Shown here one piece after another: positions 1-6,084 of a stretch of 6,574 nt of DNA. The DNA comes from Ilumatobacteraceae bacterium. Its GTDB lineage: Bacteria > Actinomycetota > Acidimicrobiia > Acidimicrobiales > Ilumatobacteraceae. Each line of letters begins with the position of its first letter. Within the stretch, counting starts at the first letter, position 1. The stretch covers positions 1 through 6,574 of the forward strand of contig JALRGJ010000058.1 in assembly GCA_023253435.1 (NCBI GenBank). Reading direction: 5' to 3'. The notes below the pieces were generated by a model. That model was given only the letters and a program-made list of their open reading frames with translations, was not told the DNA's origin and ran no database searches. A program made the position numbers and the translations under genes.

Positions 1-764
1 AGAGCCCAAGAATTCATGTGATCAATTGCGGCGTTTGCAGCAGATGCGGCTGAAGACAAGCCACGCGCCTTAATGATCGCCGCACCACGCTTTGCCACGG
101 TGGGGATGAAATCATCTGCAAGCCATGCCTGATCGTTCACAAGCGCTGCAGCATTCTTGCCGTCAACTTCACAGTGGAAGAGATCTGGGTATTGGGTGCT
201 TGAGTGGTTACCCCAAATTGTCATCTTCTTTATTGAAGACACAGGCTTGCCCACTTTTGCCGCAAGTTGAGTAATCGCGCGGTTGTGATCTAAACGAGTC
301 ATTGCAGTGAAACGACTTGGATCAAGGCCCTTTGCATTGTTCATGGCAATAAGTGCATTGGTGTTTGCTGGGTTTCCCACAACCAAAACTTTCACATCTT
401 TTTTGGCAGCTGCTGCAAGTGCTTCACCTTGTGGCTTAAAGATTCCGCCATTAGCGCTGAGAAGATCTCCACGCTCCATGCCATCTTTACGAGGCATTGC
501 ACCTACGAGAAAAGCAGCGTCTGCATCGCCAAATGCTGTTTCTGCTTTGTCTGTACACACGACGCCTGCAAGAAGTGGGAACGCACAGTCATCAAGCTCC
601 ATGCGCACTCCTTCCAATGCACCAAGTGCAGGTGTGATTTCAAGAAGTTGCAAGATCACGGGAGTGTTTGGGCCAAACACAGCACCAGAAGCAATACGGA
701 AAAGGAGGCTGTAGCCAATCTGGCCGGCTGCACCGGTGACGGCAATTCGAACGGGAGTTGTCAT
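1..764 (-). CDS. mdh: Malate dehydrogenase (NAD-dependent), 3' end outside window
   Basis: Mdh oxidises malate to oxaloacetate with NAD in the TCA cycle (cytoplasm). Translation from the ATG at 764 is open to the left edge and gives 254 residues; the family is about 325-330, so some 75 C-terminal residues are missing. The NAD fold starts with TGAAGQIGYSL (10-20), carrying GxxGxxG, with Glu42 at the end of the second strand. The mobile active-site loop is VGAMPRKDGMERGDLL (87-102) with substrate arginines Arg92 and Arg98. VVGNPANTN (128-136), MTRLDHNRA (155-163; Arg157, Asp159) and IWGNHSSTQYPDL (183-195), with catalytic His187, complete the site. These motifs are of the cytosolic-type MDH common in actinobacteria, not the E. 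coli type, and the arginine at 92 argues against lactate dehydrogenase. A 66-base gap with a hairpin separates it from the acyltransferase gene, so it may be transcribed on its own. Confidence 0.97.
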   Translation of the reverse strand, partial: MTTPVRIAVTGAAGQIGYSLLFRIASGAVFGPNTPVILQLLEITPALGALEGVRMELDDCAFPLLAGVVCTDKAETAFGDADAAFLVGAMPRKDGMERGDLLSANGGIFKPQGEALAAAAKKDVKVLVVGNPANTNALIAMNNAKGLDPSRFTAMTRLDHNRAITQLAAKVGKPVSSIKKMTIWGNHSSTQYPDLFHCEVDGKNAAALVNDQAWLADDFIPTVAKRGAAIIKARGLSSAASAANAAIDHMNSWA

Positions 765-771
765 AGTTCTA

Positions 772-777
772 AGCGTA
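772..777 (-). promoter_or_regulatory. Possible -10 element of a leaderless mdh promoter
   Basis: TACGCT on the minus strand fits the actinobacterial TANNNT -10 pattern and ends 7 bases before the mdh ATG, so transcription would begin at or next to the A of the start codon. No Shine-Dalgarno is visible before mdh, which agrees with leaderless translation. The -35 side is weak: TTGGGA at 797-802 with a 19-base spacer is the best candidate. A six-base match of this degeneracy can arise by chance. Confidence 0.35.
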
Positions 778-809
778 GGCAGTGGACCACGGGTGATCCC
801 AATGCAAGA

Positions 810-825
810 AGGGCTCAAAAGCCCT
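810..825 (-). terminator. Possible weak intrinsic terminator after the acyltransferase gene
   Basis: On the minus strand AGGGCT-TTTG-AGCCCT forms a perfect 6-base-pair stem with a 4-base loop, 5 bases after the acyltransferase stop codon. The following bases, TCTTGC, are a poor U-tract, so termination would be partial at best. The run of five T lies before the stem, not after it; read on the plus strand it is an A-run, so no plus-strand terminator is implied either. It may act instead as a 3'-end stabilising or attenuating hairpin before mdh. Confidence 0.4.
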
Positions 826-830
826 AAAAA

Positions 831-2771
831 TCAACGTCCTAGCGCTTGTTTGATGAGTGTCACATAGCCATCTCTACCCGCTGAGTTGAGATGGGTGCCA
901 TCGCTTCCAAACCACTCAGGATGTGCCTTGGCTTCTGATTGCCAATCCAGGATGGTGACATTTGGATGTGTTGAGGGAAGCGCACGAATGATCTCGTTGT
1001 TCAGTTTTTGATATTCCCTGCCCGGAACCTTCAAAGTGAGAACAATGACTCGAGGAACACTCACTAGTGGGGCAAGGATTGCCTCATAGGTAGTTGCTCG
1101 CGTGGTGCCATTTGTTCCCAAATGAATCACCACATTGTCCGCCAACGTTCCTTTGGCTTTGTAGTAGTTGAAAATTTGCAAAGCATCGATGACTTGTCGA
1201 TTTTTTGCAGCATCAACCGTGAATCCTTCTTTGCTGAGTTTGCTTGCTGCGCCCAACATCACTGAGTCACCCACTGCAAGAACATCGAGTTTTTGTACCG
1301 GCACGGTGGTACCGGTGGTGGGAACTGTACTAGTAGAAGCAACCGTTGAATCTGAAGGAACAGTTGAAGGAATGGTGACAACAGCACCTTCTCCTTCGTT
1401 GAGATCAGCGGTGATGTCATCTGGGATCACGCGAGCGCCTGCCATACTCACGACGGAAAACACAGGAACAACAGCCAAAATTGCTAATGCCACTCCAAGA
1501 GGGCCAAAAGGAGTTCGTGTTCTCCTACGCTCCCGCCACCACGCTGTGAACTGACCGGTACGAATGGGGATTTCGATAAACCTGTAAGAGATTTCAGTAA
1601 TGACAAGAGTGATGAACATCAGTCCGATGAACTCTTGAATATTGAGAGCAGTTCCTGCGCTCTTTCTATACACCTGAAAAATTGTCCAATGATAGAGGTA
1701 CAAGCCATACGACCGTTTGCCTATCCACACGAGAACTGGAGTTCCTATGACGTACTTTCCCAGCAGCGAACGAGGATGAGTCACGGTGGCAATCACCGCA
1801 ACTGTTGCAACTCCTACGAGCAATAGCCCACCTTGGTATAGCAAGTCGTATCCCTGCATGCCTGAATCGATAACAACGACTAGCTCCCGAAATTTCCAAC
1901 ACATAAATGCGAGTGCAGCGATACCTACTGAGCCCAATATGTCGAGCCCACTTGCATTGCGACCCGCTCTACCTCTACGAATGGCCCATGGTCGCCAGAT
2001 TGTTGCTAACGCAGCACCCAAAAATAATCCGCTCGCACGAGTAACTGTTCCTAAATACAAAAAGTCTGTGCGCAAAACAGAACGGCCAAAAAGATTCATG
2101 TACTGCTCTGGAGTCTTTGCCACGGTGTCTATTGGGCCGGGTTGGTACAGCCACGCTGAATACACGCCGATCGCAAGAGCAATCCCAGTGAAAATAAAGC
2201 CGAGAACAGGCAGTGTTTTGGGGCGAATGCGCCATAGCAGGGCAAACATCACCACCGGCCACACAATGTAGAACTGCTCCTCCACCGCAAGAGACCACAA
2301 GTGTCTGAGTGGAGCAAATGCGAATTCCGATGTGTACGAAGAGCCAGTGTGAATCTGAAACCAGTTAGAGATGTACACGGCACCTGCAATGACATCTCCG
2401 CGCAGCATGCCTAATCGGTCTCGATCAAACATGGCGCAATACGTAATGGTCCCAATTAACAGCGTGAAAAGTGCAGGTAGCAATCGTCGTGCTCGTCGCA
2501 ACCAGAAATTGCCAAGGGACACGCCCCCTTCACGTTCACGCTCTGCAATGAGTAGCAGCGTGATGAGATAACCACTGATAACAAAAAAGATTTCTACTCC
2601 GAGAAATCCACCACCAAGCCATTGTCTGTTGGCGTGATATACGACAACTGCGAGAACCGCCAATGCGCGGATGCCGTCGAGACCAGGAACATATGGCACC
2701 ACAGGTCCACGCCTGGTACCCCATGCAGGCGTACCCCCGTGTGGGTCGTATTGATTCGCCACATTGTTCAT
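831..2771 (-). CDS. Membrane acyltransferase (AT3 family) with C-terminal SGNH domain, OatA-like
   Basis: This is a two-domain O-acyltransferase of 646 residues. The N-terminal acyltransferase-3 domain (about 26-405) has roughly ten hydrophobic spans and the family signatures: LDGIRALAVL with an R-X10-H pair (Arg35, His46), GFLGVEIFFVISGYLIT (55-71), FWLRRARRLLPAL (89-101) and LRHLWSLAVEEQFYIVWP (155-172). A further span (about 424-446) leads to a Ser/Thr/Pro-rich linker (466-491) with repeated TVP units. The C-terminal SGNH esterase-like domain (about 495-646) keeps its catalytic set: GDS (Ser503), HLGTNG (Asn554) and DGTHL (Asp624, His627). In this family the membrane part passes acyl groups across the membrane and the outer SGNH part transfers them to a glycan. 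The GDSVMLG, NRQ and LGTNG blocks resemble peptidoglycan O-acetyltransferase OatA, but another cell-surface glycan is possible, so no symbol is given. The start follows metF by 9 bases with no clear ribosome site; a later GTG before the conserved YVPGLDG core cannot be excluded. Confidence 0.92.
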   Translation of the reverse strand: MNNVANQYDPHGGTPAWGTRRGPVVPYVPGLDGIRALAVLAVVVYHANRQWLGGGFLGVEIFFVISGYLITLLLIAEREREGGVSLGNFWLRRARRLLPALFTLLIGTITYCAMFDRDRLGMLRGDVIAGAVYISNWFQIHTGSSYTSEFAFAPLRHLWSLAVEEQFYIVWPVVMFALLWRIRPKTLPVLGFIFTGIALAIGVYSAWLYQPGPIDTVAKTPEQYMNLFGRSVLRTDFLYLGTVTRASGLFLGAALATIWRPWAIRRGRAGRNASGLDILGSVGIAALAFMCWKFRELVVVIDSGMQGYDLLYQGGLLLVGVATVAVIATVTHPRSLLGKYVIGTPVLVWIGKRSYGLYLYHWTIFQVYRKSAGTALNIQEFIGLMFITLVITEISYRFIEIPIRTGQFTAWWRERRRTRTPFGPLGVALAILAVVPVFSVVSMAGARVIPDDITADLNEGEGAVVTIPSTVPSDSTVASTSTVPTTGTTVPVQKLDVLAVGDSVMLGAASKLSKEGFTVDAAKNRQVIDALQIFNYYKAKGTLADNVVIHLGTNGTTRATTYEAILAPLVSVPRVIVLTLKVPGREYQKLNNEIIRALPSTHPNVTILDWQSEAKAHPEWFGSDGTHLNSAGRDGYVTLIKQALGR

Positions 2772-2780
2772 AAGACCGAG

Positions 2781-3641
2781 TTATGCGACAGGAAGTCCTA
2801 ATTGGAGATAGATCTCTCGAGTGGCTGTGGACTTATTCATTGTGTAGAAGTGCAATCCCGGTGCACCAGCATCAAGCAATCGTGCGCATAGTTGTGTTGC
2901 GGCTTCAACTCCAATCCGACGAACATCTTCAGGAGTTGAGCCCGATTCAAGTTTTTCCCGCAACCATTGTGGGAATGCTGCTCCAGAAAGCTCAGCCATA
3001 CGCTCTACTTGAGCAATATTTGTAACGGGCATGACTCCGGGTACTACGGGCTTTGTTACACCAAGATCCGCAAGATCATTTACTAGTGACAGGTAGTGAT
3101 CAATATCGAAAAAGAATTGCGTCGTCGCAAAATCGGCCAAAGAAAGTTTGTGTGCCAGAAACTTTCTATCGGTGGCCAGATCTGGGGAACGCGGATGCCC
3201 TTCCGGATGAGCTGCCACTCCGATACACATGTCAGATAGTTCTCGAATATGAGAAATGAGATCTGATGCATACGTGTAATCGGTGGGCCGAACATCTGCA
3301 GGGTCTTTGGGCGGGTCGCCAGCAAGCGCCAGCACATTATGAACACCGGCATTCACATAGGTGGAGATGATGTCTGAAATCTCAGGGCGAGTATGGCCCA
3401 CACAGGTGAGGTGAGCCATGGGAGGAATATTTGTTTCGCGCTGCACCCATAACACGGTGTCTCTGGTGTGTTCGCGTGTAGATCCGCCCGCGCCATATGT
3501 GATGGACACAAATGATGGGGCTAGAGGTTCTAGTTCAGCAATTGTTCGACCAAGCGAGAGAGATGCAGCCGCAGATTTGGGAGGTGAGAACTCGAACGAA
3601 AACGTGCGCCCAGAGGCAAGGAGATCACTGATTCGAGTCAT
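2781..3641 (-). CDS. metF: 5,10-methylenetetrahydrofolate reductase
   Basis: MetF is a flavin-dependent TIM-barrel enzyme that reduces 5,10-methylene-tetrahydrofolate to 5-methyl-tetrahydrofolate, the methyl donor for methionine synthase. At 286 residues it is close to the E. coli length (296) and has no regulatory extension. Family motifs are FSFEFSPPK (14-22), in which Glu17 matches the catalytic Glu28 of E. coli, FVSITYGAGG (44-53), HLTCVGHT (77-84), LALAGDPP (104-111) with Asp109 matching E. coli Asp120, YASDL (124-128), VAAHPEGHP (142-150), TQFFFD (174-179), VPGVMPV (200-206) and HFYTMN (264-269). Ala107 replaces the arginine of the usual LRGD block, which contacts FAD in E. coli. The ATG at 3641 fits the family start, but no strong Shine-Dalgarno is visible in the 20 bases after the purH stop. 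Co-direction with purH puts two folate-using enzymes together. The reductant (NADH or another) cannot be told from sequence. Confidence 0.95.
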   Translation of the reverse strand: MTRISDLLASGRTFSFEFSPPKSAAASLSLGRTIAELEPLAPSFVSITYGAGGSTREHTRDTVLWVQRETNIPPMAHLTCVGHTRPEISDIISTYVNAGVHNVLALAGDPPKDPADVRPTDYTYASDLISHIRELSDMCIGVAAHPEGHPRSPDLATDRKFLAHKLSLADFATTQFFFDIDHYLSLVNDLADLGVTKPVVPGVMPVTNIAQVERMAELSGAAFPQWLREKLESGSTPEDVRRIGVEAATQLCARLLDAGAPGLHFYTMNKSTATREIYLQLGLPVA

Positions 3642-3661
3642 TGAGGCAGTCTACGACTTGG

Positions 3662-5170
3662 CTAGTGGCGGAAGTGGCGTGTTCCCGTGAGAACCATTGC
3701 TATTCCATGAGCGTTGGCCGCTGCAATGGACTCTTCGTCCCGCACACTGCCACCGGGTTGGATAATGGCAGTCACGCCAGCAGCGGCCAACGCCTCGACA
3801 GTATCTGCAAACGGGAAGAATGCATCGCTGGCAGCAACTGAACCATTGCTCTGCTCGCCTGCCCTACCAATAGCGATGCGCGCAGCATCAACTCGATTTG
3901 GTTGACCACCACATACACCAACAACAGTGAATCCATTGGCTAAAACAATTGCATTGCTCCATGTTGCAGCAACGGTTTGCCATGCAAGCAACAAACTTTG
4001 CCACTCGTCATCATTTGGAGAACGGGTTGTGGCCACGGTGAAATCATCAAGTGGCTCACTCGCTTCATCTACAGACTGCACAAGTAGCCCGCCGTCTATT
4101 GACCGAACATCAATGGCCATGGCCCCAAATGGCGCAACAGCTTCAATGATTCGTAATGACTGCTTGAGGCACAAAATCTCAAGAGCTTCCGCAGAAAACG
4201 ATGGAGCAATCACAACCTCAGTAAAAACTTCTGAGATCGCACGTGCAGTATCTGCATTTACTTCACCGTTTACAGCAATGACACCACCAAAAGCGCTCAC
4301 GGGGTCTGCATTGTGTGCATTGGTGTATGCCTCGTAGATAGTGGAAGCCAAAGCAACCCCACAAGGATTTGCGTGTTTCACTACAACTGCCGCCGGCTGA
4401 TCGAATTTGCTGACCAATTGCCAAGCTGCCTCTGTGTCGTAAACATTCAGATAACTCATCTCTTTGCCATTGAGTTGTACTGCAGAGTCCCACCAACTCT
4501 CCACACCTGGCAAGCGATACCGCGCACCTGTTTGATGAGGATTTTCTCCGTAGCGCAAAACTTCCGCACGCTCTGCAACCAACGTAAGTATTGGTGGCAC
4601 CGTTGCACTTTGCCTATCAATTGACTCGTCGGCTAACCATGAAGCGATAGATGCATCGTATGCGCTTGTGATACGGAATGCTTTTTGGGCCAATTGACGA
4701 CGCGCGGTGAGACCAAAGAATCCACCTTCAATCATTTCTAAAACATCTGCGTAGTCAGCGGTGTCTACCACTACACCTACATGTGCAAAATTTTTGGCAG
4801 CTGCGCGCACCATGGCAGGACCACCAATGTCAATAAGTTCCACCCCGGGTTGAGATCCAAATGGATAGAGATTGACGACGACTAGATCAATTCCTTCAAT
4901 GTCATACTGTTCCATCTCTGCAAGATGCTCAGCATTTTCCCTGTCGGCAAGAATTCCACCATGAATTTTTGGATGCAATGTGACAACACGATGACCAAAA
5001 ATGGCAGGAACACCAGTGATGTCTGCTACGTCCGTAACAGGAACCTGAGCATCGGCAATTACTTGGGCTGTCCCGCCACTTGAGATGATGGTCCAGCCAA
5101 GCGCATGAAGGGCTGAGGCAAACTCAGCAATCCCTGTCTTGTCGTAAACCGAGAGTAGAGCGCGTGGCAC
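3662..5170 (-). CDS. purH: Bifunctional AICAR transformylase / IMP cyclohydrolase
   Basis: PurH catalyses the last two steps of de novo IMP synthesis: formylation of AICAR with 10-formyl-tetrahydrofolate, then ring closure. The IMP cyclohydrolase domain (about 1-190, MGS-like fold) shows RALLSVYDKTG (3-13), SSGGTA (30-35), TLHPKIHGGIL (64-74), VVVNLYPF (97-104) and IDIGGPAMVRAAAKN (113-127). The transformylase domain (about 195-502) shows LRYGENPHQ (205-213), VKHANPCGVA (264-273) with the expected Lys265-His266 pair, SAFGG (292-296), SNAIV (405-409), SDAFFPF (448-454), QPGGS (471-475) and the terminal RHFRH. At 502 residues it is shorter than the roughly 520-530 usual, partly through a short loop after YPF. 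Val63 stands where VKTLHP of typical homologues has lysine. The start is GTG directly after the sucD TGA; the conserved RALLSV begins two residues later, so little is missing. Translation probably depends on coupling to sucD, as only a weak TGGA lies upstream. metF follows after 20 bases. Confidence 0.96.
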   Translation of the reverse strand: MPRALLSVYDKTGIAEFASALHALGWTIISSGGTAQVIADAQVPVTDVADITGVPAIFGHRVVTLHPKIHGGILADRENAEHLAEMEQYDIEGIDLVVVNLYPFGSQPGVELIDIGGPAMVRAAAKNFAHVGVVVDTADYADVLEMIEGGFFGLTARRQLAQKAFRITSAYDASIASWLADESIDRQSATVPPILTLVAERAEVLRYGENPHQTGARYRLPGVESWWDSAVQLNGKEMSYLNVYDTEAAWQLVSKFDQPAAVVVKHANPCGVALASTIYEAYTNAHNADPVSAFGGVIAVNGEVNADTARAISEVFTEVVIAPSFSAEALEILCLKQSLRIIEAVAPFGAMAIDVRSIDGGLLVQSVDEASEPLDDFTVATTRSPNDDEWQSLLLAWQTVAATWSNAIVLANGFTVVGVCGGQPNRVDAARIAIGRAGEQSNGSVAASDAFFPFADTVEALAAAGVTAIIQPGGSVRDEESIAAANAHGIAMVLTGTRHFRH

Positions 5171-6070
5171 TCAGCGCAATCCAGCAACGATGTCGGCCAT
5201 CAAAGAGCCGGCCTCAGTGGGGTTTTGACCCACCTTCACACCTGCGGCACGAAGAGCGTCCATCTTGCCCTGTGCTGTTCCCTTACCCCCAGACACAATG
5301 GCACCAGCGTGACCCATCTTTTTGCCCGCAGGAGCCGTGACGCCTGCAATGTAAGCAGACATTGGCTTCGTCACATTTGCCTTTATGAAATCAGCCGCTT
5401 CTTCTTCAGCACTTCCACCAATCTCACCAATCATGATGATTGCGTGAGTCTCAGGATCATTTTGGAATTCGCGCAAGCAGTCAATGAAAGAAGTACCAGG
5501 AACTGGGTCTCCACCAATTCCGACACAAGTTGAAACACCAATTCCGCGTTGCTTTAACTCATACAAAGCTTGATACGTCAGAGTTCCCGAGCGCGACACA
5601 ATGCCAACGTTTGGACCAGATGCAGAGGGAAGCTCTGCAATTTCACCTGCAGTGATGCCGATATTGCATTTACCCGGGCTGATGATTCCTGGGCAGTTAG
5701 GTCCGAGCAAGCGAACTTTCGGATAACTGCGAACCAAAGTGTTGTACGTACGAGCTTCGTCTTGAGCAGGAATGCCTTCGGTAATGCACACAATGAAAGT
5801 GATTCCTGCTTCAGCTGCTTCCAAAATTGCAGCAGACGCTGCTTTTGGAGGCACTGTTACAAAAGATGCTGTGGCACCCGTTGCTGCAACAGCTTCCTTC
5901 ACGCTGTTGTACACAGGAATGCCTTCAACATCTGTCCCACCCTTACCAGGTGTTACACCGGCAACCACTTGAGTGCCGTATGCCTTGTTGCGCAGTCCGT
6001 GATACTTCCCCTGGCCTCCGGTGAGGCCCTGCACGATGACTTTGGTGTTTTGATCAACAAAAATTGCCAT
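5171..6070 (-). CDS. sucD: Succinyl-CoA ligase (ADP/GDP-forming) alpha subunit
   Basis: This is the alpha subunit of succinyl-CoA synthetase, which carries the CoA site and the phosphohistidine. At 299 residues it is the normal family length. The CoA-binding Rossmann part shows GLTGGQGKYH (15-24), VTPGKGG (39-45) and CITEGIP (95-101). LLGPNCPGII (121-130) and IVSRSGTLTYQ (157-167) are typical family blocks. The ligase part shows IGEIGGSAEEEAA (214-226) and GHAGAIVSGG (253-262), in which His254 matches the phosphorylated histidine of the family. The start is fixed by an AAGGA site 9 bases upstream and by the conserved beginning AIFVDQNTKVIVQG. It is preceded by sucC (12-base gap). Its TGA stop is followed at once, in the same frame, by the GTG start of purH. 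All catalytic motifs are intact. Confidence 0.98.
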   Translation of the reverse strand: MAIFVDQNTKVIVQGLTGGQGKYHGLRNKAYGTQVVAGVTPGKGGTDVEGIPVYNSVKEAVAATGATASFVTVPPKAASAAILEAAEAGITFIVCITEGIPAQDEARTYNTLVRSYPKVRLLGPNCPGIISPGKCNIGITAGEIAELPSASGPNVGIVSRSGTLTYQALYELKQRGIGVSTCVGIGGDPVPGTSFIDCLREFQNDPETHAIIMIGEIGGSAEEEAADFIKANVTKPMSAYIAGVTAPAGKKMGHAGAIVSGGKGTAQGKMDALRAAGVKVGQNPTEAGSLMADIVAGLR

Positions 6071-6079
6071 GACGATTTG

Positions 6080-6084
6080 TCCTT
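6080..6084 (-). promoter_or_regulatory. Shine-Dalgarno site of sucD
   Basis: AAGGA on the minus strand lies 9 bases before the sucD ATG and overlaps the TAA stop of sucC. It is the clearest ribosome binding site in the window. It supports the ATG at 6070 as the sucD start and suggests translational coupling of the two subunits, which must be made in equal amounts. Confidence 0.7.

Noticed and set aside
307..827. Two overlapping plus-strand ORFs (135 and 132 codons) opposite mdh
   Set aside because: The minus-strand frame gives a clear malate dehydrogenase with all active-site residues. The plus-strand products resemble no family and overlap each other.
1295..1322. GT-rich near-palindromic and repeated bases (ggtaccggt region), considered as an operator or repeat element
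   Set aside because: They lie in the coding sequence of the Thr/Pro linker and are explained by repeated ACC, GTG and CCG codons.
1786..2271. Plus-strand ORF of 161 codons opposite the acyltransferase gene
   Set aside because: It is antisense to conserved membrane spans, has low-complexity composition and no motif or ribosome site.
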